Source: Simonsiella sp051414845 (GTDB lineage Bacteria; Pseudomonadota; Gammaproteobacteria; Burkholderiales; Neisseriaceae). From it: a stretch of DNA of 64,000 bases. Location: positions 744,001 through 808,000 of the forward strand of contig CP183313.1 in NCBI GenBank assembly GCA_051414845.1. Direction: 5' to 3'. A program made the translations under genes and the position numbers. Below the pieces are notes generated by a model, which made no database searches, was not told where the DNA came from, and saw only the letters and a program-made list of their open reading frames with translations. Positions 1-8,495 of the stretch are shown one piece after another. Position 1 is the stretch's first letter. Each line of letters starts with the position of its first letter.

Positions 1-474
1 GGCGAAGGCGGCGAGTGTTTTGCGTAATAAAAAGGCTTGGTCGTTGGTAATGGGGTAATTCATGATGATGCGATAGTGCGCCCAACGGTCGCGGTGTCCG
101 TGTGCGTAGGTGCCATCGCGTAGGATTTCGCCGTTGTGAAATTTGTTGCCTAATCCTTCTAAAATTTGCACTTCGCCAAAACCTAGCCGCCGCACGATTT
201 CACGGATTGCCCACGGTGTGCCTTTGTAGCGGTGCAATTCATACGCGCCTTTGATTAAGCGGCGGCGCGCTTGGTCGGATTCAGCCAGCCAGTAGCCGTC
301 TTCGTTTAAAATGGAACGGCTTTGGGCTAATAATTCAAGGTGTTCAGGTGCAACTAAGTCCACCAATCGCGGCATCAATTTTGCCGTATCCAATGAATCC
401 AAGCGCAAACCCAAATCGGCTAATATTTTGTAGCGTTGGTCGCGCTCAATGATGTGTGCGTAAGTCAGTTTCAT
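1..474 (-). CDS. Tail protein I (P2 gpI family), 3' end cut by window edge
   Basis: The first 158 codons are visible, from an ATG at 474. The stretch HRYKGTPWAIREIVRRLGFG is typical of P2 gpI, a baseplate wedge protein acting with gpJ to connect the tail tip to the fibres. It starts five bases after the stop of the J gene, as in the W-J-I order of P2-like tails. Tail-fibre genes would be expected further left, outside the window. Confidence 0.85.
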   Translation of the reverse strand, partial: MKLTYAHIIERDQRYKILADLGLRLDSLDTAKLMPRLVDLVAPEHLELLAQSRSILNEDGYWLAESDQARRRLIKGAYELHRYKGTPWAIREIVRRLGFGEVQILEGLGNKFHNGEILRDGTYAHGHRDRWAHYRIIMNYPITNDQAFLLRKTLAAFA

Positions 475-479
475 GTTGA

Positions 480-1619
480 TTAACCGTCTTGCTGTGTCGT
501 TGCAATGCTAATGCGAACAGATGTACACCGCGCCCATTGGTTTGGCTGAATCACGCGCAAAGTTGGGGCGATTAAATTGACGTTGTACACGCCAGCGACT
601 TTCAACACATTCATCACATCAAGTGGCACAATATCGCCGCCTAATTTTTCACGGCGCAAGGTTTCATAACTTGCCCATGCTTTTTCGGCGGCGGCTTTGA
701 CTTCCAACGCGTTTGCGCCTGTGTACAAAACCAGCTCGGCATTGAGCGCGTAATCCACCACTTCGGGTGCGTTCACGGTTACGGTGTCGCACAAGGGGCG
801 TTTCTTTTCGCCTGATACTTCGTTATGCACTTGGGTTAAAAGTTCGCGTTCAGGCAGCCCTGTTTTGGTTAAAACGGTAATGGCGACTGTGCCGCCGATG
901 GCTTCGCCTTTGTTGTCTAACGCGTTGGCAACGTGGACATCGCAAATCGCGGGAGAAACGGCTCGCGCCCAGTATTGGTATGCGCCGACCGAACCTGCGA
1001 CCGAAAAACTTTCAGGCGCAAGTAACACACGCTCGCGATAGGCATCATCGCTTTCAGTTTCCGCGCCATCTGTGGGAATGCTGATATTGTGTGCGCTAAT
1101 CGTGTTCGCGCCCGATAATGCTGTCTGAATGGTATTGATTTGCCCGATTGACCAGCCATTGCCGCGCACCCCTGTTTCGGTGCAGGCTGCCTGTAAATCC
1201 ATGCTTGCTCGTGCGACGGATAATTGCCCTTGTTCCAGCGTAGCAAAGGTCAAATCGCCGACCGCCACCAACGTGCCAATGGGAATGTCCACCGTGCCAA
1301 CAAAATCGGCAGCCTGAAAGCGTATCGTGCAACGCGCCGCGCTCGCTTCCAGTCTTGGCGTATTCACATCATCGCCGCATAAATCCAGCATTAAGCCTGT
1401 GGCAAAACGGACGTGCTGTTGTCGGTAGGCTTCATTGACTTCATTGCGCGTAAGCGTTTCGCGATAAGCAAAACTGTTAATCAGCAAGCGTTCAATATGG
1501 GCAGGTTGCAGGGTTTTGCCTGTGCGCTTTTCGTAATCGGCAATCATCTCGGACAAGATTTTTTCGGGGTTATCGTCCACGATTTTCACATCTTCGCGCT
1601 GCAAATCTTTCATATTCAT
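480..1619 (-). CDS. Baseplate assembly protein J
   Basis: The 379-residue protein has the layout of P2/Mu gpJ (gp47-like) baseplate wedge proteins. The N-terminal part has a long helical segment followed by LMLDLCGDDVNTPRLEASAA, the usual place for the L-D-xxG-x-xxxxxR pattern of this family. The centre has the SDDAYRERV motif and then a beta-rich domain. A GGGGAAAT ribosome site precedes the ATG. It sits between W and I with almost no spacing, so it belongs to the tail operon read leftward. Confidence 0.9.
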   Translation of the reverse strand: MNMKDLQREDVKIVDDNPEKILSEMIADYEKRTGKTLQPAHIERLLINSFAYRETLTRNEVNEAYRQQHVRFATGLMLDLCGDDVNTPRLEASAARCTIRFQAADFVGTVDIPIGTLVAVGDLTFATLEQGQLSVARASMDLQAACTETGVRGNGWSIGQINTIQTALSGANTISAHNISIPTDGAETESDDAYRERVLLAPESFSVAGSVGAYQYWARAVSPAICDVHVANALDNKGEAIGGTVAITVLTKTGLPERELLTQVHNEVSGEKKRPLCDTVTVNAPEVVDYALNAELVLYTGANALEVKAAAEKAWASYETLRREKLGGDIVPLDVMNVLKVAGVYNVNLIAPTLRVIQPNQWARCTSVRISIATTQQDG

Positions 1620-1622
1620 GTG

Positions 1623-1988
1623 TTATTTCCCCGAATAAATCCGTGTTTGGTGCAATTCGCCCCAAATCTCATCTGCTACGCGCCATTGCACAATCATTGT
1701 GATGTGTGGTGCATTGCCTTCAAATTTCACGTTTTCCACTACCGCTCGTTTTTCCCAAGTCTGAATGGCTAAAACCACTTCGCGCACCACATTGGGGATA
1801 AACACATCTTCGGGCGTGTCCAAATAGTCAAAATGGTTTGAGCCGAAATCGGGGCGCAACACATCTGCGCCTTTGCGCGTAGACAAAATATTGTGTATGC
1901 ACAAATCAATGTCTTCCGCGCCTTGCGTGATGCCTTTGCCATTAGGGGCAAGTTGCCAATGTTTTGAAATGGGGGTGTCGTAATTCAT
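1623..1988 (-). CDS. Baseplate protein W (gpW/gp25 family)
   Basis: The 121-residue protein matches the size and pattern of the GPW/gp25 family. It has an N-terminal ISKHWQLAPNGKGITQGAED segment, an ILSTRKGADVLRPDFG motif and a C-terminal ITMIVQWRV strand. These proteins form the lysozyme-related inner baseplate wedge next to gpJ. The stop is three bases before the J start. Between this gene and the upstream V gene lies a hairpin terminator and a DUS. Confidence 0.9.
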   Translation of the reverse strand: MNYDTPISKHWQLAPNGKGITQGAEDIDLCIHNILSTRKGADVLRPDFGSNHFDYLDTPEDVFIPNVVREVVLAIQTWEKRAVVENVKFEGNAPHITMIVQWRVADEIWGELHQTRIYSGK

Positions 1989-2009
1989 GCGGACATTATC
2001 GTTTCAGGC

Positions 2010-2085
2010 TGCCTGAAATGCTTTTAACGCGCATTAAAAAACCCCAAAAGTGCCGACATCGCAACTTTTGGGGTTTTAAAGGGAG
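2010..2085. terminator. DUS, conserved AACGCGCATTAAAA box and bidirectional hairpin
   Basis: A 14-bp perfect stem (2038-2051 with 2064-2077) with A and T tails separates V from W. Beside it on the left are the box CTTTTAACGCGCATTAAAAA and a DUS. It would attenuate leftward transcription inside the tail operon unless antitermination acts. The same box plus an unrelated hairpin recurs elsewhere in the window. Confidence 0.75.
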
Positions 2086-2087
2086 AT

Positions 2088-2672
2088 TTATTGTGCCGAA
2101 CTAGTCGGCGCACCATCGCCTTGTTCGGTGTGGGTATGTTTTTGTACCGAAATATTGCCTGCGGTAATGTCTTCTGTGGCGTGCAAGCTGCCTGTAATCG
2201 TTGCCGCACTTGCGCCACCGCCCGAACCCGCCATGCCAGCGGTGTAGGTCAGCAAGCCATTTACGGTTAAAGTTTTTTGCACAACACAATCCGCGTCCAC
2301 CGTAACCACACCATTGGTTTTAATCAACACATTGCCTGTACTGCGGTCATGCTCAATGCGCGTGCCATTGCTGTATTGCAAAACGTGCAACTCTTGGTTA
2401 CTGGCAGGTGTGCTGTCGCTGTTGTTGTAAATCGCACCCAATACCGAGCCACTTTCGCCGCGTGCGTCCATTAAGCACACCACCAATGCACCGATATCTG
2501 GCAAACAATAAAACTGATTACCGCCTGCGCCCAGTGTAATGACGGGCAGCCAGTCCGATTGCATATTTTCAAGGGCTGGAAAGGTAACGCGCACCGCGTG
2601 TTTGGCTGCATCTATCGCGGCAACAATGCCGTGTTGCACGGTTGCGCCAAAATCATGGGTTTTTTGTGTCAT
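2088..2672 (-). CDS. Baseplate spike / assembly protein V
   Basis: The product is about 194 residues. It resembles P2 gpV, the membrane-piercing tail spike. An N-terminal OB-like region (VRVTFPALENMQSDWLPVI) is followed by a repetitive beta-helix part (HDRSTGNVLIKTNGVVTVDA). The C-terminal HTHTEQGDGAP is the histidine-rich, metal-binding tip typical of these spikes. The start at 2672 has AGGAG upstream. The first codons overlap the end of the D gene by 20 bases, suggesting coupled translation. Confidence 0.9.
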   Translation of the reverse strand: MTQKTHDFGATVQHGIVAAIDAAKHAVRVTFPALENMQSDWLPVITLGAGGNQFYCLPDIGALVVCLMDARGESGSVLGAIYNNSDSTPASNQELHVLQYSNGTRIEHDRSTGNVLIKTNGVVTVDADCVVQKTLTVNGLLTYTAGMAGSGGGASAATITGSLHATEDITAGNISVQKHTHTEQGDGAPTSSAQ

Positions 2673-3753
2673 TTTGCTGCTCCTGTTGCTCGGCAATGTA
2701 TTCAATCATCTTAATCTCCAAATCGGTTATGTAGCCGCGTGAACGGCTCATATCATGCCGTGCCTGTTTAATCAGATAACGACCGCTAAATTTGCCGATT
2801 TGCTGCAATTCAATCACTTGCCCTGCCACCAACAAAGCATTACCAAACACGGTAATTGAGCCAACACAGCGTTCTTCTTGCGCCTCTGCCAAAACCGCAT
2901 CGGCACGCGCATTGATTTCTTCTTGGCTTTCGCCTTTGTTGGGTGTGATTTTCAGGGTGTCGGCTGATGTTTTGCGTTTGGCATTCGGTCGCAGCGGTTT
3001 GGTTTGGCGTGTGGCAGTAATCGGCTTTTTCTTTTTCGCGTCATAGCCTGTAACCACCGCTTTATCGGGTACACCCTTAACCAAATCGCGCAAACGCACG
3101 CGCAACAGGTTTTCAGGCTGCATGATTAATACGGCTTCTTGTTTGGCAAGTTCACTGTTTTGGGTAAAAACCAGCTTATCGCCCACAATCTTAAATGTAT
3201 GTCCGTATTGTTTCGCCAGTCGCGCCAAAAATTCCACATCGCGTTCTTGATATTGCGTGATGCGCTGGATTTTGATGGAGGCAATGTTGCCTGAAACCGT
3301 CAATTTCAGCCGTGCTGCCACCGTTTTAACAATATCTGCCAACAACATATTTTCAAACGGTTTGGCTTGCAAAGTGCGGTTGGCTTTGGTAATGCCTGTG
3401 CTTAATGCTTTCAAGCTAACTGTATCGCCGCCGTTGCGGTTGCGTTCCCACTCAATTTCAGCAATTTCAAAGCTGCCCCAATTGATTAAGCCTGTAAACT
3501 GGTCGCCAGCGGACAAACTCAATTTATCCCCTTGCTCGGGAAACCATAACCGCAACCAGCGTCCGTCCACATCTTCAAAATCCACTTGTAATTCATCGGA
3601 TTGTTCGCCCAAATAATCCGTGTAAGTCCACGATAATAAATAGGGTGCAATGTCTGCCGTGATGTCTTTTTGTTCATAAGTCAGTACAAAATCAGGCTGG
3701 GTTACAGGGTGCTGGGTCGGGTTCAGGCTGCCTGAAAGTGCATTTAAAAACAT
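2653..3753 (-). CDS. Late control D / tail hub protein (P2 gpD, Mu gpP family)
   Basis: About 366 residues. The fold family forms the trimeric tail hub above the spike. Visible hallmarks are the LSWTYTDYLGEQSDELQVDF segment, the LSLKALSTGITKANRTLQ stretch and LARLAKQYGHTFKIVGDKLVF. I chose the ATG at 3753. A longer reading frame continues upstream but would translate a dispersed GC-rich repeat, which is unlikely to be protein. The C-terminus overlaps V. Confidence 0.88.
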   Translation of the reverse strand: MFLNALSGSLNPTQHPVTQPDFVLTYEQKDITADIAPYLLSWTYTDYLGEQSDELQVDFEDVDGRWLRLWFPEQGDKLSLSAGDQFTGLINWGSFEIAEIEWERNRNGGDTVSLKALSTGITKANRTLQAKPFENMLLADIVKTVAARLKLTVSGNIASIKIQRITQYQERDVEFLARLAKQYGHTFKIVGDKLVFTQNSELAKQEAVLIMQPENLLRVRLRDLVKGVPDKAVVTGYDAKKKKPITATRQTKPLRPNAKRKTSADTLKITPNKGESQEEINARADAVLAEAQEERCVGSITVFGNALLVAGQVIELQQIGKFSGRYLIKQARHDMSRSRGYITDLEIKMIEYIAEQQEQQNDTKNP

Positions 3754-3754
3754 A

Positions 3755-3800
3755 AGGTAGCCCCCACCCCAACCCTCCCCCATAAACGGGAGAGGGGGAA
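3755..3800. repeat. REP-like element CCCACCCCAACCCTCCC / GGGAGAGGGGG
   Basis: An interrupted GC-rich inverted repeat lies directly upstream of the D start. Related copies are at 4978-5018, 28110-28152 and 42313-42350. Cores are CCCACCC(T/C)AACCCTCCCC followed by a spacer and GGGGAGGG. Sequences of this kind are common intergenic REP-type repeats in many proteobacteria. Confidence 0.7.
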
Positions 3801-3820
3801 TAATGTGCCACAAGGGGCGG

Positions 3821-4045
3821 TTAATTTTGTCGCATCCATGGCGGTAAAAGCTCCTGATTATTCTGCGGTTTGGTTTCAATTACAGGCACAAACACGGTCA
3901 AACCACTTGCGAACTGCTCCGCCAACGGCAAATGCGGATTTGCTGCAATCAAACGATTGATTTCAAACGCATTGCCATAATGCTTGTGGGCAATCGTGTC
4001 CCAACGGTCGCCATCTTGCGTGGTGTAAACCAAAACGCCATTCAT
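3821..4045 (-). CDS. Tail protein X (LysM-like)
   Basis: The 74-residue protein has the LysM-like core of gpX: YTTQDGDRWDTIAHKHYGNA, then INRLIAANPHL and LTVFVPVIE. gpX proteins are small baseplate or tail-hub components. The start at 4045 follows an AAAGGA ribosome site. It begins one base from the stop of U, in the canonical U-X-D order. Confidence 0.88.
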   Translation of the reverse strand: MNGVLVYTTQDGDRWDTIAHKHYGNAFEINRLIAANPHLPLAEQFASGLTVFVPVIETKPQNNQELLPPWMRQN

Positions 4046-4046
4046 A

Positions 4047-4943
4047 TTATGCGTCCTTTCGTGCGGCAATGAATGCGGTTAAACTTTGCAACGCCGCCGC
4101 GCCATTGCTCAAACTTTCCGCCGCCGCGTCCACCGCGTTGCTGCCCTCAATTAGCCAACCGCCGACCGTGCCGCTTTCGTAGCCAGCGCGTAAACCGCCG
4201 ACCGCGTCGCCCAACTGGTGCGTGGCTTGCGCCGCTTGTGTCGCAAACGCCGCCACGCCCGACAAATCGCCCAATTTATCCGTGATTTCGGGCAAACCAT
4301 TCAATTTTCCCAATGCGCCACCCGCCACACCGACCACATCGCCGATAATCTGCAACGCGCCGACAGGGTCGTTTTTCAACTCTTTGGCTGCCTGAATCAA
4401 GCGTTGCACGTCGCCGACTTCTTTTTCTACCGTGCGATAGACTTTGACCGCCTTTTGCACGTTTTCTACGATTGGCGAAACTTGGCTTTGCACGCTTTCA
4501 GGCAGCATTGCCAATAATGGATTTTGGCTGCCTGAAAGCACGGCTGGCGTGGGCAAAGGATTGTTTGGGTCGCCGACAAATTCGCTCAAATCCACGTCCA
4601 ATTCACGCGCTGCCGTGCGTCCTTGTGCGTCCATTTGCGTGGTGCGAGCGGTCAGCCGCTCAATCACAAACCAGCCGACAAACCGCCCCGAGCCGTACAC
4701 CAAACTCACTGCTTGCTGCGCTTCTTTGGCGGCAATCAAGCCCTTGTATGCCGTGTCCACATCGCCCAATTTCCAATGCAGCTTGATGCCAAAACGCAGC
4801 TCGGTCAAATCATTGCCCATCGCTTGCAAACGCGGTCTGCCTTTGAGTACATCGTGTTTGGCAAAATGCGCGGCGTGGGTCTCTTCCAACACAGTAAAGC
4901 TGTTGAGCAATTCAAATTTCACATCGCCCAGTTGTGCAAACAT
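4047..4943 (-). CDS. Tail protein U (P2 gpU family) with long C-terminal extension
   Basis: The first about 130 residues match P2 gpU (FAQLGDVKFELLNSF, LRFGIKLHWKLGDVDTAYKG, GSGRFVGWFVIERL), which caps or completes the tail tube. The protein is about 298 residues, roughly twice the classic gpU. The extra C-terminal half is Ala/Val-rich and helical (VQKAVKVYRTVEKEVGDVQ), which is also seen in some P2-like relatives. The start with GGAG upstream is at 4943; an ATG six bases earlier is possible. Confidence 0.85.
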   Translation of the reverse strand: MFAQLGDVKFELLNSFTVLEETHAAHFAKHDVLKGRPRLQAMGNDLTELRFGIKLHWKLGDVDTAYKGLIAAKEAQQAVSLVYGSGRFVGWFVIERLTARTTQMDAQGRTAARELDVDLSEFVGDPNNPLPTPAVLSGSQNPLLAMLPESVQSQVSPIVENVQKAVKVYRTVEKEVGDVQRLIQAAKELKNDPVGALQIIGDVVGVAGGALGKLNGLPEITDKLGDLSGVAAFATQAAQATHQLGDAVGGLRAGYESGTVGGWLIEGSNAVDAAAESLSNGAAALQSLTAFIAARKDA

Positions 4944-4977
4944 CGTCATCTCCAATGGCTGCTTGGCAGCCGCTTTA

Positions 4978-5018
4978 TTCGCCCTCTCCCGCTTGCGGGG
5001 GAGGGTTGGGGTAGGGGC
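4978..5018. repeat. REP-like element, second copy
   Basis: CCCTCTCCCGCTTGCGGGGGAGGG plus GGGTAGGGGC lies between U and the tape measure gene, on the opposite orientation to the copy at 3755. It ends exactly where the tape-measure stop codon begins. Confidence 0.65.
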
Positions 5019-7726
5019 TAATACGCACGGCGTTCACGGTCAGCCATCATGCGCTTAAACAAATCTTCAAATTCGCGTAAACCCATTTGCAAAGCCGTTT
5101 CAATTTGTCCGACATCGCCGCCAGCCGCGTTAATCGTTGGGTTAAAATGAATGGTCATTGCACCACCATGATTGACTTGCGCTTGGCTGTGTTCGGCTCG
5201 CGCTTGGCTTAAATTGTCCGCATTGGCAGACAACCGAGCTGACAAATTGCTGCGAAAACCGCCCATGCGTTCAGCAAAACCGTCTTTCAGGCTGCCTGCC
5301 AGTTGGCTGATTTTGCCAATCGGTTTGTCCGCACCTTTGTTTACGCCAATTGCCAAACCTTCGGTCATAAATCCGCCATACGCGCGGAATACGCGAGAAG
5401 GCGAGTGAATATCCATGCCTTTGCCTGAACCTGTAAACGCACCTTTCACACGTGTCGCCAGACCTTGAACCGCTGCCACAGCATTGCCGATTTTGGCTTT
5501 AATGCCATTGACTAAACCGTCAATCAACATACCGCCATAGGACATAAACGTTCCCACCAAACCGCTGAAAAAGCCTGATACAGCAGCAAAGGCTGCCTGA
5601 AAAGCGGTTACGGGCGACCAACTGGCAATGCGCGTGTAAATGGCATTTAAAGCGTTGTTAAACAAAGTTTGAATGGTGGTAACAACGGTGCTGATGATTT
5701 GCGCCATCGTGTCAAAAATCATGCGCCAGCCGTTGATAATCATGCTACCAACTGTGGTTACGCCGCCAATCAAACTGCCTAACATTGCGCCGAAGAAATA
5801 GCCGAAACCTTGCGCACTTTGCGCTGTTTCATCACTGACCAGCCCCAACTCTTTGAACCAATCAATAATCGGCTGCAAAAAGGCAACCGCTAAATCAAAC
5901 AAACCTTTCCAGCCTGCGCCTATCATTTCCAACAAAGGCATAATCGGCGCAATGCCATCGCGCAAGCCGTCCCAAAAGCCCACAAAAAAGGCTTTAATCG
6001 GTTTCCAATAGGTGTAAATCAGCAACGCTGCCGCCGCCAAAGCCAGCACAAGCCATGTCATCGGGTTTGCCAACATTGCCAAACTCATGGCACGCCATCC
6101 TAATGCAGCAAAACGTGTCGCTTTGCCCAACCACAATAAAGCGGTTTTGCCTTGCGCTGCCGACAAGCCCAGCACACGCATGGCGGTTGCGCCGCGACCC
6201 ATATTCAGCAATGCTACCGCTGATTTCACACGCAAAAAAGAAGCCAACAGCGACACTATTTTGCCGTTTACCCCCAAAACTGCGCTACCCATTAAATTCA
6301 GCCCAAACCGTATCGCCAAGGACGCAGCGGTGAAGGAAGCCAACGCGGTTAAAACCAAAACGATATTTTTAATCAAGCTAGGGTGCGCTTCGCTAAATCG
6401 AATCAACGCGTCTACCAATGGCTTCATGCTGTTGAGTAAACCGTTAATGGCGGGCAACATTACCGAGCCTATGCTGATTGCCAAATGTTGCATTTGGTTT
6501 TTAAACAGTTGCCAATTATTCGCCGTGGTCGCCGAGCGGGCGGCAAACTCTTTATCCATGCTGCCTGAAAACGGCGATTTACCATCTTTGCTTTGCAAAG
6601 CATCCATGGATTTTTGATAGGTTTCTAAACTGCCTGTGAGCAATGCCACATCATCGGCGTATTCCAAGCCAAACAAATCCACCAAAGTCCCCATTTGCTT
6701 GTCTTTGGGTAACTTATTGACTTGCTTTAAAAAATCCATTAAAGCTTGTTCGCCGTTTTTGGCAATATTGGCTTTGAGTTCTTTGGCAGAAATGCCCATG
6801 CCTTTTAAGGCTGCCTGAAAACTTTTGCCGCCTTTTTCTGCCGTCATCAATTTGGTGAGCATGCCGTTAATCGCCGTACCCGCCACTTCGGGCGATTTGC
6901 CCAGCGAAATAAAGGCGTTGCTCAAAGCCGCAGTTTGTAGCTCGGTTAAACCAAATTGTTTGGCAACGCCGCCCACACGCCCCAATGTGTCCACAATGTG
7001 CGCCGCTTTGGCAGGGCTGCTGTTAGACAAGTGGTTAATGGCATCGCCGAGCCGTCCAATATCTTTAATCGGAATTTTAAAAATATTGGACAATTTCGCC
7101 ATGCTCTCGCCTGTTTGCTCGGCGGACATATCAAATGCGACTGACATTTTGGCGACGGTTTCGGTAAATTTAGCCAAATCTTGTCGCGCAATCCCTAATT
7201 GACCGCCGCTTGCCGCAATCGCTGCCAACTCTTTGCCTGTCATCGGGATTTTGTGCGTCATGTTCAACAAATCTTGTTCCATTTGTTTGAACTGTTGCGG
7301 CGTTTCAAAGTCCACCACTTTGCGCACATCTGCCATGCTGCTCTCAAAGTCCATCGCCGCTTTAATGGGTACGGTTAGCACGCCCAAACCCGCCACCGCG
7401 CCCACCACTTGCGCACGCATATTTTCACGGCTGGTTTTGTTCGCTTCTAAACGTGTGGCAATGGTGTTTTGCCGTTGCTGATTGGCGTGCATTTTTCGCG
7501 TCATATCAGCCAGCGCGCTTTGATGTTGCTTTAATTGGTGCAGAGAAAACGCGTTGCCACTTCTTGCCGCGCGCGCAATGGCTCTATCCAACAGCGTGTA
7601 TTGTTTTTGCAACAGGGTAGTGGATTGGGTTAAATCCCGTGTGCCGCTGACCAACGACCGCAAGCCACCCATTGCCGCGCCAACGCTGGCACCGACCTTA
7701 ATTGATATGGCTAAATCGGCGGACAT
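5018..7726 (-). CDS. Tail tape measure protein (P2 gpT-like)
   Basis: The 902-residue protein is the largest in the tail operon. It sets tail length and may help DNA entry. The N-terminal 110 residues are a Gln/Ala-rich coiled coil. They are followed by the TIGR01760-type core (MDFESSMADVRKVVDFETP, IAASGGQLGIARQDL, GTAINGMLTKLM). The middle and C-terminal parts have several hydrophobic segments (about 440-560 and 640-720). The C-terminus has the SPSRVFRAYGGFMTEGLAIG motif of phage tape measures. Position between U and E is as in P2. Confidence 0.93.
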   Translation of the reverse strand: MSADLAISIKVGASVGAAMGGLRSLVSGTRDLTQSTTLLQKQYTLLDRAIARAARSGNAFSLHQLKQHQSALADMTRKMHANQQRQNTIATRLEANKTSRENMRAQVVGAVAGLGVLTVPIKAAMDFESSMADVRKVVDFETPQQFKQMEQDLLNMTHKIPMTGKELAAIAASGGQLGIARQDLAKFTETVAKMSVAFDMSAEQTGESMAKLSNIFKIPIKDIGRLGDAINHLSNSSPAKAAHIVDTLGRVGGVAKQFGLTELQTAALSNAFISLGKSPEVAGTAINGMLTKLMTAEKGGKSFQAALKGMGISAKELKANIAKNGEQALMDFLKQVNKLPKDKQMGTLVDLFGLEYADDVALLTGSLETYQKSMDALQSKDGKSPFSGSMDKEFAARSATTANNWQLFKNQMQHLAISIGSVMLPAINGLLNSMKPLVDALIRFSEAHPSLIKNIVLVLTALASFTAASLAIRFGLNLMGSAVLGVNGKIVSLLASFLRVKSAVALLNMGRGATAMRVLGLSAAQGKTALLWLGKATRFAALGWRAMSLAMLANPMTWLVLALAAAALLIYTYWKPIKAFFVGFWDGLRDGIAPIMPLLEMIGAGWKGLFDLAVAFLQPIIDWFKELGLVSDETAQSAQGFGYFFGAMLGSLIGGVTTVGSMIINGWRMIFDTMAQIISTVVTTIQTLFNNALNAIYTRIASWSPVTAFQAAFAAVSGFFSGLVGTFMSYGGMLIDGLVNGIKAKIGNAVAAVQGLATRVKGAFTGSGKGMDIHSPSRVFRAYGGFMTEGLAIGVNKGADKPIGKISQLAGSLKDGFAERMGGFRSNLSARLSANADNLSQARAEHSQAQVNHGGAMTIHFNPTINAAGGDVGQIETALQMGLREFEDLFKRMMADRERRAY

Positions 7727-7769
7727 GTTTTATAATTCCTTTAAATCATTTATTTATGGGGGACAAGAG

Positions 7770-7880
7770 ATGATGATTGTCTTTTTTCTGGTTTTATTTT
7801 TCCTAGCATGCAGCCTGATTGGTACGCTCATTGGTTTAGTAATGGGCGGTGTAGATGTGATTAAAACCGTGCGCAAATAA
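7770..7880 (+). CDS. Possible 36-residue single-pass membrane peptide on the opposite strand
   Basis: The frame starts with two ATG codons after GGGGGACAAGAG and encodes MMIVFFLVLFFLACSLIG, a strongly hydrophobic helix, ending VDVIKTVRK. It is the only open frame reading rightward in the gap between the tape measure and gpE genes. It abuts the gpE stop without overlap. I know no family for it. It could be a small toxin-like or holin-like peptide, or chance. The ribosome site and hydrophobic pattern are the only support. Confidence 0.35.
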   Translation: MMIVFFLVLFFLACSLIGTLIGLVMGGVDVIKTVRK

Positions 7881-8009
7881 TCATGCCCTTTTCTGATAAC
7901 CCGCCTTGACTTGGCGGGTTATTTCATTGAGTAGCTGGTCAAAATCATCCAGAGGTAAAGTGTCAATGTATTGCAGCGTCCAACCAAACCACCACGCCAT
8001 ATCGGTCAT
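7881..8009 (-). CDS. Tail protein E' / GpE-like, probably made with the chaperone by frameshift
   Basis: The 42 residues from the ATG at 8009 (MTDMAWWFGWTLQYIDTLPL) carry the W-rich pattern of P2 GpE. The frame stays open upstream to 8105, overlapping the end of the tail assembly chaperone gene in another frame. In P2, lambda and Mu the equivalent product is made as a fusion by ribosomal frameshifting. The 8047-8105 overlap allows this here. I cannot identify a slippery heptamer with certainty. Confidence 0.7.
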   Translation of the reverse strand: MTDMAWWFGWTLQYIDTLPLDDFDQLLNEITRQVKAGYQKRA

Positions 8010-8046
8010 GGCTTCTAGCAATTCGCGCTCAATCTGGGCGGGCGTT

Positions 8047-8337
8047 TTAGCTGAATGACTCGTCTTCTTCGCTGCGAAATGTGCCTTGGATTGCCTCCAA
8101 ATCTTTCAAATCCAACATATCCAAATCTTCGGGGATTAAGCCCGTAATCCGCGACACCAACGCCAAGCCTTGTTCGGCTTCGTTGGCAATGTGCATCACG
8201 GCACGCAAATCGCCCACACGCGGACGGCGCACGGTTACTTTGTTCAACGTCTCGCCTGTCGCTAAACGTGTGGGATATTTCAGCGTTACCGTGATTTCGC
8301 CGTTCAATTCTTGTTTGATTTGTTGTGCTTGGTTCAT
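8047..8337 (-). CDS. Tail assembly chaperone (gp41/TAC-like)
   Basis: The 96-residue protein has NGEITVTLKYPTRLATGETL and VRRPRVGDLRAVMHI, typical of phage tail assembly chaperones encoded just before the tape measure (FluMu gp41-like). These bind the tape measure during tail assembly. The 3' end overlaps the gpE frame. Confidence 0.85.
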   Translation of the reverse strand: MNQAQQIKQELNGEITVTLKYPTRLATGETLNKVTVRRPRVGDLRAVMHIANEAEQGLALVSRITGLIPEDLDMLDLKDLEAIQGTFRSEEDESFS

Positions 8338-8399
8338 TTTGTTTACCTTTTAAAAAGTTGAATAAAAAAGAAAATGCAGTAAGAAAGGGATTGCAGTTT

Positions 8400-8480
8400 A
8401 CGTTCAGGCAGCCTGAAAACCTTTTAACGTGCATTAAAAAACCAGTTATCAAGTTTTCCTTGATAACTGGTTTTGCCATT
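8400..8480. terminator. DUS, AACGTGCATTAAAA box and 16-bp hairpin
   Basis: A perfect 16-bp stem (8438-8453 with 8459-8474) flanked by A and T runs follows the tube gene. It is preceded by DUS and CTTTTAACGTGCATTAAAAA, the same box as at 2023 and 14167. It would reduce readthrough from sheath/tube into the chaperone and tape measure genes. Confidence 0.75.
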
Positions 8481-8495
8481 TTATGCTGCCTGAAA

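Noticed and set aside
3753..3879. Longer N-terminus for the D tail-hub protein
   Set aside because: The extra 42 codons are mostly REP repeat and lie upstream of a start that fits the family length.
4444..5058. Rightward frame over gpU and the REP element
   Set aside because: Antisense to gpU and without a start signal; low-complexity Ser/Cys-rich translation.
6087..6617. Rightward 176-codon frame within the tape measure gene
   Set aside because: Complement of a continuous tape measure gene with no independent support.
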